From assembly GCA_025331445.1 (NCBI GenBank), contig JAIWNE010000046.1:124001-188000 (forward strand): a DNA stretch of 64,000 bases, written 5' to 3'. Positions 23,568 to 35,715 of this stretch are shown one piece after another. The notes under the pieces were generated by a model that saw nothing but the letters and a program-made list of their open reading frames with translations, did no database searches and was not told where the DNA came from. Positions within the stretch are counted from its first letter, which is position 1. Every line of letters starts with the position of its first letter. This DNA is from Blakeslea trispora. Lineage: Eukaryota; Mucoromycota; Mucoromycetes; Mucorales; Choanephoraceae. The position numbers and the translations under genes are program-made.

Positions 23568-25754
23568 ATGCAACAGGACAACACAGGTGACAAAGAAAGA
23601 AAAAAGAAGGGAATCTACAAACTAACATTGAGTCATCTCATTAGATAAAGTAACACGTATGATCGTGTTTGCTTTCTGGACTGTTGTCTTGATCGGTATA
23701 CCTTTCTGGTGGAAGACAACAGAGGTTTACAGAGCCAATCTTCCCTTTGGTCAGATCGATGTCCGATATAGCCAACAGGTGAATTCAGTGTGGAAATAGA
23801 AAGAGAGAGAGAAAAAGAAAGAAAGCTCATCAAGTTGATTAGGCTTGTGATTTTGTCATGCCAATACAGCTCACTGTGTTTTCACCGTTACAAGACAATC
23901 AACAATTAGCTATTGAGATCAAACATCATTTACTCAGTCACACTCAGCAGATGAAATATGCGACTAATTTCCCTATTGAGGTGGATGTAAAGCACTATCA
24001 GGGTTAGCATGGATATTTTTTGATAACAGAAATATGCTTTTGTTGATGGCTATTTTATAGGGGATGTTATTGAAAAGCATAAGGAAGCACCTGTAGGCAC
24101 TTATTTCATTTATTTATCTAAAGCAGAGCAATATACTTCTTTGTATGTTGGTAGTGAAAGATCAAGCCAATTGAGTCTAAAGGACATGTCAACAGGTAAG
24201 AAAGATACAACACTGGGAATAAGACAGAGCAGATGGTTGACTCACTCCCTTTCTCCTTGAACCAGCGTCTATTGCACAAACACTGTCTCTCTTAATACCT
24301 CATATTTATTTAAATCAGCAAGAGAGCTTGGGTAATATTGCATGTCATATAGAATCCGCTAATAAGGTAAGTCTTGTTTCTTATATATAGAGAAAGCAGC
24401 TAAAAAGTTTTTTTTTTATATTAAAGAATGATGCTGCTAGTATGCGTGCATTTAAATACTCGCCATTGTACGGAACAACATTTAGTCTTTTGAATAATAA
24501 CCCAGAACATATGCGTATTGATTGGGATATCCGTGATGCTATCCATACTCATCTCACACCTTTTATTGAGCAAGTAGCTACTGTCACTAATTTTACTATT
24601 GCATCTCAGGTACTAAAAAGAAAAAATTGTCATCGAGTCCCTATGAATAATCAAGCAATTGTGAATTAGATTCAAAATTATGCACCTTTGTCTCTAAAAC
24701 CTCAATATAAAGCTAGAGAAGGGAAGCCAGATTATTACTATTTCGAGCCACAACATTTGCCTCATTTTGTTAATTCTGCAGAATGGAATTTAGGTATGCA
24801 GAAAAAAAATCGCTTTCTCTTTATGTTACATGACAGACTGAACAATGCTAGAATAGCCTCTGCCATTACTTCTTATCCAAACATCAATTTTATTCTCTAT
24901 GTTCCTTCTGCTGAAGAAGCACCACTTCGAATTCATGACTCTAAAGGTAAAATAATCACTATAGGTTGCTATCATCATTTTCTTTTAAATCTCAAACTCC
25001 TTCTCTTTTTTTTTTTGTATAGGTCAACCCTTATTAACCAGTGCTTTCTTGATTCCTCGGTGGGGAGGTATTGTAATCAAGAATCCTCCTAGAAATGCAA
25101 CCAAAGAATACCGCTTCACTGAAAAAGATTTGCAGCCTATCATCAAGATCTTTATTTCTCAGTTGAGAAGCTTGATAGGTGTTCAAGAGATAGAAAGTCA
25201 TGTTCCTGAGCGATTGGTAAGCAAACATTTAATTGTCTCATAACCCCTTCTCCGGCTTCTTTTTTTTTTTCTCAATGTTGATGTCATAGATCAAACAATT
25301 CAGAATTACATTTGCTCCTGCACAGCACACAGGCATCACAGTGCTGGAAAAGGATAATTTAGTACAATCAAGGACATTAGAGAATACAGTCAATGCCATT
25401 TCTACACTCAAATCGTTGGCTCAGTTAGTACAGGAAATTCCCAACATGGTTGTCGAAGATCACATTAGTGATAAAGTACATCAGTCATTAAATGCATTGG
25501 AGCTTGTTCAGTTGGCTTTAAAGAACAAAAACTATCAGGATGCTCTCCAGAGTTCTATTGAGGCTATACAACTTGCAGAGAAAGCATTCTTTGATCCTAC
25601 TATGGTCTCCATGCTTTATTTTCCTGATGAACACAAGTACGCTATTTATATGCCATTGTTTGTACCGATTTCGGTACCTCTTTTAATGGCTTTATTGAAA
25701 GAGTTGAAAAAGATGAAACAAGCTAGACTCGCGGATAAACAGAAACAAGAATAA
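23568..25754 (+). CDS. GPI17: GPI transamidase subunit PIG-S/Gpi17
   Basis: Nine exons: 23568-23586, 23651-23778, 23870-24002, 24061-24195, 24266-24366, 24427-24609, 24670-24946, 25023-25216 and 25290-25754. They encode 544 residues. An N-terminal membrane helix ([19 protein letters not shown]) is followed by [11 protein letters not shown] lumenal domain carries the conserved [13 protein letters not shown] segment, and a C-terminal membrane helix ([16 protein letters not shown]) has a Lys-rich cytosolic tail ending [11 protein letters not shown]. This two-helix layout is that of PIG-S, the subunit of the ER GPI-transamidase complex that attaches GPI anchors to proteins. The first coding exon is only 19 nt; it was chosen because its gtgaca donor and the next acceptor join MQQDNT to VTRMIVF in phase. 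The gene is convergent with the next one (159 bp between stops). Confidence 0.92.
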
Positions 25755-25913
25755 GCCCCTTCATTTCTAATAACTCTATTATTGTTAAAAAAAAAAAGAG
25801 TGGCTTGATAGATCAAATAAAAACAGTGGGTAACAAGACAAGTTTAGCTACGAAGCGGATACTTTATTTCTTATATACAAATAGACATTGAACTATTTAA
25901 ACAAAGGAGTGAT

Positions 25914-27248
25914 TCATTTTGTATAGCGCATCTTCTTTTCGGCAAGACGAGCACTTCTTCTGAGACATGTATCTTCAGTGACTTTTGATTGGTCATCATC
26001 AGCTTCATTACTGTATAGCTTTCGCTTCCGCTTCCGTGTAGGTTTCTTTGCATCAGAAGTATCTTCAGCATGGGTAGATGCAGATGTTCCACTTCCTTCA
26101 GCTCTATTCGATTCCTGGTTTGAAACAACAGTGGGTGCAGTCAACTCACTCCCTTCAACCCTGCTAGCTTCTTGATCCAGAACGGCTTCTTCTTCTCCAG
26201 GCATTAGACATCGCATACCAAAGAAGTGTGGCACATAATCTACAAAAGTCTTGCCAAGAGATTTAGGTTCAGCCTTGGTCTTCCCTTTAGGAGTCGCAAT
26301 CTTTATGGATTTAGCATTTGACCTTGGCTTTGCTATCGCTCTAGATTTGCCCTTCTTATTCTTGCGACGTATCAAACGAAGTTGGGCAGAAGAGCTTGAT
26401 TCAGGTTCATTATAGTCATCATAGGATGAGCTACTATCACTACTACTACTATCCTCCTCGGACAATAGAAAGGTGTCCATGGATGAACTCCTATGAGCAA
26501 GCAAAACACTTCTAGTGTTACCATGGCTGCCAAACCTTGAAGATGGACCGGCTTGTGTTGATGTGTCTATACGAGCGGATAGCTGACTACCTGAGGCAAC
26601 TGAGGACGCCATAGAAATGTTACCGGTTCGAATCCTTGGGCCGGTTTCGCTTGATCGAGATAGATTAGCCATCAGGATACGAGCAGCAGAGTTACGGGAT
26701 ACGGCTGCCATGACAGCATCAGGCGGAACTGATAGAGCAAGATGTTCTTCAGGCGATTCAGGGGCTGTGAAGTAGCAAGAGCTGGTAGAGGATGAGGAAT
26801 TAGACGAGCCAGTGGATTCATAGCCTGTTTCATCCGTCTGGTTAGCTAACTGAACACCATCATAACGCAAATCGAGAACTTCCTCAAAATCATGTTGCCT
26901 GTATCGAACGGTCCGTGGGATGATGGTAGTACAGTCTCTGACTTCAATATGAGTTACATGAACAGGATAGACAAGCACTCTTGAATTACGGGAGAAATTG
27001 CGAAAGTTTCGATGACACAAGCCTCGAATCTTGACTCGAGCTCCGTGGGTCTGATAGGGTTCATGGCGATTAAAATGTAAAAAGTGATCGTCCCAGAGTT
27101 GCTTGGTGAGAAGGACGAGAGTGATGCTACCTTCGTAATTATGCACTAGAAACAACATGAGGCCTTCTCTTTCAACTTGATCATCTCTTAATTGATGAGG
27201 ATACAGTAGAGCCATATCGAGTGTTACTCTTTTAGGTCTTGCGGTCAT
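25914..27248 (-). CDS. uncharacterised nuclear-looking protein with Ser-rich and basic regions
   Basis: A single exon of 444 residues from the first ATG (MTARPKRVTLDMALLYPHQL); the frame extends 6 codons further without an ATG. Residues 1-140 look like a compact beta-rich domain (for example LMLFLVHNYEGSITLVLLTK and VLVYPVHVTHIEVRDC). Residues 145-300 are Ser/Thr-rich and probably disordered. From about 300 on, there are basic nuclear-localisation-like clusters (RRKNKKGKSR and KKPTRKRKRKLY), and the C-terminus ends RRSARLAEKKMRYTK. I do not recognise the family. The N-terminus could be an OB-like fold, but this is only a guess. It is convergent with PIG-S. Confidence 0.75.
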   Translation of the reverse strand: MTARPKRVTLDMALLYPHQLRDDQVEREGLMLFLVHNYEGSITLVLLTKQLWDDHFLHFNRHEPYQTHGARVKIRGLCHRNFRNFSRNSRVLVYPVHVTHIEVRDCTTIIPRTVRYRQHDFEEVLDLRYDGVQLANQTDETGYESTGSSNSSSSTSSCYFTAPESPEEHLALSVPPDAVMAAVSRNSAARILMANLSRSSETGPRIRTGNISMASSVASGSQLSARIDTSTQAGPSSRFGSHGNTRSVLLAHRSSSMDTFLLSEEDSSSSDSSSSYDDYNEPESSSSAQLRLIRRKNKKGKSRAIAKPRSNAKSIKIATPKGKTKAEPKSLGKTFVDYVPHFFGMRCLMPGEEEAVLDQEASRVEGSELTAPTVVSNQESNRAEGSGTSASTHAEDTSDAKKPTRKRKRKLYSNEADDDQSKVTEDTCLRRSARLAEKKMRYTK

Positions 27249-29339
27249 AAGAAAAGCTTTGAGCACTATTAAAAAAAAAGAAAGGAATAAGGAACTGGGG
27301 AGGGGTGGAAACAGATAGAAAGAGAATAGATTTGATAGGGATTTGTAGTCGGATTTGTTCAGTATATATATATATATCTGTACTTTCTTCTTCTTACAAT
27401 GAAAACAATTGTACCATTGTTGTCATAATGAATACACCTTCAACTCCAAAAAAAACTCCCCTTCAGTAATTTAGTATAATAGTGTATGCATATTTTAATG
27501 TTTCATATATCGATCTTCTTCAATCAAACCATAGAAAGTGTCAAGATATCTGTAGCTATTTAGCGTATGTTTGTGATATATACTGTTTGTTTAGATGGTA
27601 TGATATCAACCTATTGAATACCGTTTTTTTCTTTTCTGAATTTCTTAAAAAAAGTACTTGATTGTTATTGAATGTCAGGACTTTTTCTTTATGTCTTATT
27701 AAATGTATGATTTTGAATACAAAGTAGCAAGGCTTATAGAGAGACGGCATTTTTTTTTTTTTTTTTGAAAAAGCAAAACAAAAGAACACATAATGATTTG
27801 TACAATCAAAGGCTGTCTCTAATGCTTTGGACTAGTGGGATAGAGAAAAACAAGAGAAAGGCTTTGTTTCTCTTTTCAAAGAGAGATGCATAGACAATGA
27901 AGAGCTTATTCTTCCTTTTATTGACAATGAATTTGGTTTTTTTGTTTCAAAAGCTTGGGGCTCATATCACAAAACATCAGATTTTGTTTAGGGATGAAAA
28001 AATGAAAGTATACCAAAGGTTCTCATTGCAATGAACAAAATTTTGGTGAACTCGAATATCGTTACTTGAGTAAACGTAATTCATTTTCTTTGGACGTCTT
28101 AAAATAAGCCTAAATTTTAACAATGACCATTATGATTTACATTGTGTGCATTTTCCTGTATATTCTTGTTCAGTAAACCTTTTTTTTTAACTATCTCGTC
28201 TTTGGAATCTGTTGTATAATTTACAAACCTCTTGGTATACAGATGTATTTCAGAACTCTTAAACAAAGCTCATTAATAAGCTAAACGAGAAATATCCATG
28301 TGACATAATGCTTTTACTTTTGTACCTGATTTTTTCAATGTAATCTCAGAATTGCAATGATATGGTTTAAATGTAATAGTTTATTGACATTTCAATTGGA
28401 CAAGCAGGTTTTTGTTAAAAAGGATCTTCTATTTTAACCGTTGTTCTTGAAGAAGAGAAAAGTACGTTTCAAGCAAACAAATTGACTATGAAGCCATTGC
28501 ACACTTAAACAAAGCAGTGTCTTGCTCGAGGCACAAGGTGTTCGTTGATTTTTTTTACCAGCTCCATTGTGTGTTTCATTAATCAAAGTTTTGTTAGGTT
28601 CCATAGAGGTTTTTTTTTTCTGGATCTATTGTAAGAAAGACGCATTTAGACTTTATAAGGGGTTATTGTTCTAGAACTAAACCATAATGGCCTCACAAGA
28701 AAAGAAGTGTACCTATGAATAGTCTCAAGGATCAAGATTGTCTTCAAGTTTCGCTTTTTTTGGGAAATTACTTAGTTCATCTGACTGCATATATGTGTGA
28801 TCATAGAATGAGATATGATCATGTTTATAACAAAGGGAACATAAAACAATCAAAAATAAATTTGGCTTCCTAAACAATATACTTTCAATGCAAGAACAAA
28901 CTACATCATACATCCGAAGGCTTGAGGAGGTTTTACACTCTTGGATACAAAAAACTACATGGCTTTCTGATTTGTCAGCCAAATGCTGAAGACGAATCTT
29001 GTTGATAATGACATTCTTGCTTCTATGCTAGGGAAAAAGGCTTATGTAACTGTATTGTTGATTGTGAGGACTTTCAATTTTGTTCTACTTCATTGTTAAG
29101 GAAAAAAAAACGAGCTGTATGATAGACACATACTAGCTTACATCGATCTTTCCATTTTCAGTGCTTTAACAGAATATAATCAATATAGTTTGTATGAGGC
29201 AACAGATCTTCAAGAGGGGTTACGAGATTGATTTCTTAAAAGAAGAGAAAGTATGTTTTATTGTATTACATAATAAAGAGCAAGAGAAAAAAAAAGAGAA
29301 AACATTAATACATGTATGAAAAAGAAGGGGTCTAATTTT
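27249..29339. other. intergenic region without recognisable genes
   Basis: About 2.1 kb. Next to 27248 lies a purine-rich plus strand (pyrimidine-rich on the minus strand, the leader of the 444-residue gene) with a short TA microsatellite near 27364-27377. The remainder is AT-rich with short frames of at most 85 codons and no domain similarity that I can see. 29225-29339 is the 3' flank of the carrier gene. Confidence 0.55.
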
Positions 29340-31443
29340 TTAAGCATTCTTTTTTGTTGGGGATGAGTAAACACCAAATCTATAATCAAGATCCAATAGC
29401 ATTTTTAAAGCATTAGTAGAGCGAAGGGTGACTTGCTGTTCGAGCAATTTTGTAGGGTTAGCAACAGCTGTGGTAGTAGTGGTAGTGGTATTAGCAGCTG
29501 TGCCATGACCAGGAAGAGGTATGAATTGATGCAAGAGTTCGTATACTGTCAAAGTAACACCAAACTGAGGTGAAGAGCGGAATATACGGGCAGGACCACC
29601 CTTGAAGAATGCCTTGAAACCTTCTTCGCGGAAGATCTTTTGGGCAGCATCCATAATGCCATTGTAAGTTGTCTGACCCTTTCGTGCTTCCACTTGCAGA
29701 CGTGTCTTGATCACATCGGCAGGTGTTGTAAAGTAAGCAGCTGGCATACCTGCAATAGCACCAGCCATCAGAAGCTCGGTGATTTTCAATTTATGATCAG
29801 GTCCTTCCTTAAACAAATCTTTCTTCAAGTGAGCATAAGCAGGGAAATAGATGGCAGAGAAAGGAACATCTCTCAAGAGACAAGCGCTGACACCTTTATA
29901 TAAACCGACAATACCCAAATGCTTTACAATCCAGATAGCAGAGCGTCGAGGAGCACCTTCTCCAGGAGACAAGTTCTTGAGCTGTTCACCTTGAATCTGT
30001 AAACGAATCTTGACGATTTCAAGAGGGTTTGTGAAAACTACTTGAGAGGCACCAGCTGCACCACCAGCAATCATCTCTTGCCAAAACTTGATTTCACCAT
30101 TGTTCTTCTTGGTAAAATGACTACGAACAAGATCGTTGACAGTCAACTTGATAGCCTTTTCAGGTGCAACACCCTAGAAAGAAACAAATCGTCAGTGACC
30201 CACTCTTTTTTTTTTTTTTTCTAAAAAAAGGAAAATCAACACTTACAACAAGCTGAGGACCAAGACCTCTATAAAGACCTGCAAAGCCTTCATTCTTCAC
30301 TACCTTTTTGAAACAATCTAAACTGTTTTTATACAACAGTTCACCTACCACCTTTGATCTTTGGTTTTGCATACGTGTCTTTACCAAATCAATAGGATAC
30401 ACAGCTGTGGCACCAACAGCACCTGCAATTGAACCCAACGTGAAAGAGTAAGCGCTTTCAACAACTTGCCAAAGTGCACCACGTTTAGGCTGTTGAGGAT
30501 GGTCCAGATGCAACTTTTCTGCCTTTTCACTCAAGTCCTTGTGTGGCGTTGTCCAACGAGGATCCAAGATACGAGCAAAATCATCAAGACCAAGTACGCC
30601 CGAGTCATCATCTACGCCAGCAAAATGAAAGATAACATCTGCTTCCATAGGTGTAAAGGCAGTGTACCGGCTTGCTTCATGAGCATATTTCATGAAATCT
30701 GCTTTGGTGATCTTTTGGTCAGCACTGTTTTCAATTGCTTTGCGAATCACAAGCTCGACCATATCGATATTACGAATCACGTTATGAAAGGCTACAACAG
30801 AAGAGAAGCTGATCTTATTGCCGCTGGTGAGATTGCAGAGGGTTGGCAAATGATCGATCACATCGTCAGACAATTTGTGCTTGGCTACATCCAAAATAAT
30901 CTTTTTAAAGTCCTCAGGGGCAATATAACCAGACTGATCCTTGTCATAATGCTTAAACTCTTGACGAAGGCGTTCGCCCTGAAGCCCTTTTATAAGTTGA
31001 GTAAACTCCTGATAACTCAATTCGTGGTGTCCTTCCTTTGAACCGATATACAACTTGAGCCAGTCACAGTCAAAATCGAAAGGCACAGCATCAGCTGGCA
31101 TGTTGCTTGTCAGAACGCTCTTGAACTGGTCGAAAGTGACCTTTCCAGTGCCATTTACATCAAAGACACGGAAAGCTACTTCGTACTCCGCATCAGGCTT
31201 TGATAAAAGATCTTCAAAAATCACGAAATCATCGAATGATATAGCACCCTTGTTGGTTCTATCTGCAATCTTATATAACAATTCAAATTGCTCGCGTTGA
31301 ATCTTCTTGAAATCTTCCCCAGGCACAACAGCAGACAAGAAATCATCGCGAGTCATGAACTTTTCCTTTTGTTCATTTTCAATGGATGCGTATCTTTGAA
31401 AGGTACGACGGCACTGTTCTAAACGACTCACACTGTCTGTCAT
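29340..31443 (-). CDS. mitochondrial aspartate-glutamate carrier with EF-hand domain
   Basis: Two exons, 31443-30247 (399 codons) and 30173-29340, give 676 residues, essentially the length of human aralar (SLC25A12). The N-terminal ~310 residues form the Ca-regulatory EF-hand domain (for example [18 protein letters not shown] and [18 protein letters not shown]). The C-terminal half is an SLC25 carrier with [24 protein letters not shown] and [12 protein letters not shown]. The splice joins RGLGPQLV to [17 protein letters not shown], exactly as expected in the family. Such carriers exchange aspartate for glutamate and a proton across the inner mitochondrial membrane and feed the malate-aspartate shuttle. 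An N-terminal EF-hand domain suggests Ca2+ control from the intermembrane space. The minus-strand leader (31480-31560) is strongly pyrimidine-rich. Confidence 0.94.
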
Positions 31444-33753
31444 GGTATATGTATTTTAAAGTGGAAATAAGAACTTGAAAAGAGAAAGAGAAGAGAGAGA
31501 GAAGAAAAAAAAAGAGAGAGAAAAAAGGCGAAAGAGAGAGGAGGGTTGACGAATGGAAAAGACAGGAGCGAGAGACAGAGAAATTTACCACACACAAGAT
31601 AATACACATTCACATTAGGAGACGAAAATAAAATGCGCACGGAAACATCGGGTAGATTCAAATCCCAAACCAATGAAAATGAAGGAACTTGCAACTAACT
31701 AACGTATTGTTAAAGTCCGTTCAAAATCAAGAACTAGATGAAAGCCTTTTAACAGATTAAAGAGATTCGCTTTTTTTCTCCTTGAGAAGATAGAACGAAA
31801 AGTTGTTTTATGCTCTTGCTACTTGCTATTCGTAATTTGCGAGGTAGGCTTGAGAAGCAGCAACTTCTTTACCGCTATTAAGGTTTATTAATAAAAACCA
31901 TTTTTGTCTTTTCATTCATATGCTTTCAACTCTTTTAAGAAAAAAAAATTCCTATTCATTTCACGTATAAATGAAATCAAAATTACAAAGACAGGTTTAT
32001 ATGAACAACTTTTGTACTAGTAACATGCAAGTAAATTAGCAAGCCACATTTGTTTAGTCAAGGAATTTGCAATCAATATTGCCTCATTTGTTCACGGTTG
32101 ACTTGTATTGTTGCAACACAAACTTATTCCTCTCTTTTTTTTTCCTAAATAAGATCAAGCTTCAGTCCCCACATTTTATGGCATTTTTGAACCAATAGAA
32201 TTTTCTGGAGAGTTGTTCGGGAAATTCGAGAACCGACCACTGCATCTTTTCAGACCCCCAAATACTTTAGAAGAATCAACCTTGATGACGATCTATTTGT
32301 GAACTGTTGAACAAATTGCTTCTAGGCAGCATGTCAATCTGACATAGTATATCTCTTTTCTGAAGAGATGTTGCTGCTATACAAGATGGACATCTTTAGA
32401 TTGAGTGCAGGAACCCAGTACCTGTACCTGAGTGTTTGAGATAGGAATATGCTCTTGACTCATTTGTATCACCTTGTTTCAATTTCAGAACAAGACGCTT
32501 TTGTGTTCTATTAGATGTTGTTTTCGTTTCTAACTTGTCTAGGCTTTACCTCCAAATTCGTTTTCGAGTTTTGAAATAGCTTCATCTGTTTCAAGAATAC
32601 CTCATTGTAATCATCACTGTTTATAGCGCATTAAGACTAACTCCAAATCCCACCTGTTATAACGACCTTCTTATATTGGATAACTCTTAATCAAGCCAAT
32701 TTATGAAAGTTACAGTACAAGGCTACCTATGAGTGAGACCTACAAGCAAAACATCAAAGAGGAATCTGTTGGAACATTGGCTCGACAAAAATTTATCTTA
32801 CAAACAAGCAATATCAAGTTGACATAAGCCAGATCAGAAAACAAAACATTTCATTCAACTTTAAATGCTTAAAGACAATCTAGTGTTACAGTCTGCGCTA
32901 GATAAAGCAAAAATCTCACAACAAGCCTTATTGTACTGCGTTTAAGGTTTTGACTTGAACCTTTGATGACTATCCATTGGTCTTGGAATTGATCCTAAAT
33001 CGTACAAGAGTAACCTGATCATCCCAAGATGTTTAAAAAAAATTCAGCTACAACAGTCTAACAAGCAATGCGAAAATCTATTAATTTCTTTTTTCGCTTT
33101 TTTTCAAAGCATTGACTAACAAATCAAATGAATTGAGATGATCTGTTTTATACATGTTTCTTCTAATCCCAATCGTCTTTGTCAATTCGTATCCCGAAAA
33201 GTAGTCTGAGGAAGACATGAGAGAAGATATAAATTGATTATGTCTGCTCTTTATTATTCATTTTGCATGATTCTGTATTTTTTTAAAAAAATAAAAGAGT
33301 CAATAGATTGGTAGCAATAACGAACTTGAGTTGTTTGCTATTTTTGAATATCACAATAAAGTGAAAGGAGAGAGAGAGAAAAAAGGAGAAAAAGGAAACA
33401 TTCATCACCATAGCAACAGATTGAAATCAGGCTTTCTCTTTGTTTTCCGTAATACGCACAGACCATGACAAAGTAGCACATAACAACAAATGCTACCCAA
33501 AGTCATTCTACTTGTCAGTGACAAGATCACAATTCTTGTCATTTGAGTTGTGAGAAAAAAACAATCATCAAATGGCGAAATAAAAGGGGGGGAGAAGATG
33601 ATGTAACCGAATGAGAAAGCTACGCCACTTGTTTGTAATGCAATGAGTGAAACAAGGCCGCCCTTATTTTCTATTATTTTTCCCTTCTCCCCCCCCCCCT
33701 TTTTTTTTCTTTTCTCTCTTTATATTACTATTATTTAAACTGAGTTCTCTTTT
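31444..33753. other. intergenic region without recognisable genes
   Basis: About 2.3 kb between two divergently transcribed genes. No open frame of 60 codons lies between 31695 and 33753. The first ~150 bases are the pyrimidine-rich leader of the minus-strand carrier gene. 33660-33740 is a C- and T-rich leader (with C10 and T9 runs) of the gene at 33754. The middle holds AT-rich sequence with no recognisable element. Confidence 0.6.
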
Positions 33754-35715
33754 ATGACACATAAAAAGTCAATACCAGATCTACACTCCACCTATGACGA
33801 TGATGACGATTATCCTTGTTATGGTGATCAGTCTATTGGCATAGTATCAGACGAGGATAACGACGATGAGATAGCCTATAAGTCTAACTTGGCAGAGCTG
33901 ATGTCCGATGTTGAAAAGAAGTTTAGTACTTCGTCCATTGCGACAGTCTGCTTTTCTAGTCAGTACTTTGAAGGCCGCTATTTCTACCGCACTCTCTTTA
34001 TGGGTGCTCCTCCAGACGACATGAAGCAAAAGATCTTGGAAAAATTAAGTAAAGGCTTCGTGCGCGTCCTTCAGCAGATACCTGCCAAAAAAAAGATACA
34101 AGGAAACAAGAGAGCTTTCCCTGTCTTTTATGGCCAACCTCTTCTACCCTTTAAAGAAGTCTTGCACCATATTGTGCTGCAGGAAGAAATCGATCAAGCC
34201 GATCAAAACCCCATTACCTATCCAGATTATGGTGTGTCCATGATTGAGGCAGATTTCACTTGGGATTCACTTGCAGCTCATGGTACAGACGATTATGATA
34301 ACTTATTATTGCAATATGCATGGAAACAATGCCCTCATTCAAAGGAGCTTCCGATTGCTACCTGGATCGATAAAAAAGTCACTGAAGCCAATTTCAATGG
34401 GCTCATGTACCCTGAACAAACACCCAATGGAGTAGACTTGTGCGTCTATTTTTATGATGGAAAGAACGATAGGCGAACCAAGGAAGATCTAAAGCTACTT
34501 TGCAACCTAAGAAAACTAGGCATCTACGTTCTTCCTCTCACGACCATACGAGACGATCTGCTAAAAAGTCATTTTGCTGGACTCTTGACAGAATATCAAG
34601 TGAAATGTCTTGATCTCAGTAGTCTATATGTAGGACAAGAAGAGCCATCTTTTCAGAAACATGCTACTCCATCAGATCAATACCATCATCATCGACGGCA
34701 AGACAAAGAACGTATCTCTCTGAGTGTTCCTCGAGTAGCAGCTTATCAGATATTGGCCGCAGAGCAGTTTTGTGCTATTGACAACAAAGCGATATTTGAA
34801 TTGCTTGAGAGAACAAGAGAAAGAGAGACAGTGAATGAGTTTTGGAAAAAAAAGTATTTTGGACAGCAAAAAGGACACAAGTCCAAACAACGAAGATCTC
34901 TATCCAATCAACATCCTACTGACACAAGCAATAACGAAGATGAAGACGATGAGTATGATGAAGAAGAGGGAGAAATCAGTAGTAGTAGTAGTATAAGTAG
35001 TGGTGGTGATGGAAGTAGGGACAAAAAGAAAGAGAGTGCGACAAAAGAAAGTCCAAAGCAAAAAGGCCAAAAGCAACATTTAGCCAATTCAACACATAAG
35101 CCCAAAAAAAAGATACGATGGTACTTTGACTGCCGCCAATTCATGAAGGCGGTAGTTGTGGGTGCATTGACGATTGCAGCCTTAATGCAAGCAGCCCAAT
35201 ATTATCACCGTCCTTCTGTTTGGACAGCCTCTTTGGAACTCCAGTCGGATTTATCGTTTTTGTTATATACCCACGACACAAAAGGTCACCTTACTTGGGC
35301 AGAAGTTGAGCCACAGGTATGGTTGAACGATAAGCATCCTGTGCCTGTTGAAAAGAGACAGGACAGTCCAGGCTATTATGATCTTCAACTCCAACTAAGC
35401 GATTCAGATCCACTATCACCAATGCATACCTTTACCTTCAAGGTTAATACCACTTTACCAACTATAGAGTATCACCAAGATTCACCAGCAACCTTCGTCA
35501 TGTTATTTATCAAGAAAAATGATTCAAAGCAGTCAACATCAGATATACCATCTTCCTCATCATCAGATCAAGCATTACTGACATCTGATCCTAATTTATC
35601 AGGGACTTCCAGACATACCCGCTCAAAAAGTGGTCTAAAGAATACATGGGATTCACTTGTGTTTTTAGCTTCAAATACCTATTCAAATATTCTTAATATT
35701 GTGTTTGTAGATTAA
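33754..35715 (+). CDS. septin-like protein lacking visible GTP-binding motifs, with a C-terminal membrane segment
   Basis: A single exon, 653 residues. The acidic N-terminus (residues 1-50) is followed by a region (about 55-310) whose order of elements resembles a septin G domain: TATWIDKK-like lead-in at about 205, then GVDLCVYFYDG (about 229-239), EDLKLLCNLRKLGIYVLPLT (about 245-265). These correspond to the septin segments VHACLYFI, DIEFMKRL and VNIIPVIAKAD. The P-loop GxxxxGKS, DTPG and AKAD motifs are absent. Residues 400-465 are low complexity and charged. A hydrophobic segment (about 468-490, AVVVGALTIAALMQAAQYY) would insert in a membrane, leaving a ~160-residue beta-rich tail outside. 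Septin relationship is inference by pattern; function unknown. Confidence 0.7.
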   Translation: MTHKKSIPDLHSTYDDDDDYPCYGDQSIGIVSDEDNDDEIAYKSNLAELMSDVEKKFSTSSIATVCFSSQYFEGRYFYRTLFMGAPPDDMKQKILEKLSKGFVRVLQQIPAKKKIQGNKRAFPVFYGQPLLPFKEVLHHIVLQEEIDQADQNPITYPDYGVSMIEADFTWDSLAAHGTDDYDNLLLQYAWKQCPHSKELPIATWIDKKVTEANFNGLMYPEQTPNGVDLCVYFYDGKNDRRTKEDLKLLCNLRKLGIYVLPLTTIRDDLLKSHFAGLLTEYQVKCLDLSSLYVGQEEPSFQKHATPSDQYHHHRRQDKERISLSVPRVAAYQILAAEQFCAIDNKAIFELLERTRERETVNEFWKKKYFGQQKGHKSKQRRSLSNQHPTDTSNNEDEDDEYDEEEGEISSSSSISSGGDGSRDKKKESATKESPKQKGQKQHLANSTHKPKKKIRWYFDCRQFMKAVVVGALTIAALMQAAQYYHRPSVWTASLELQSDLSFLLYTHDTKGHLTWAEVEPQVWLNDKHPVPVEKRQDSPGYYDLQLQLSDSDPLSPMHTFTFKVNTTLPTIEYHQDSPATFVMLFIKKNDSKQSTSDIPSSSSSDQALLTSDPNLSGTSRHTRSKSGLKNTWDSLVFLASNTYSNILNIVFVD

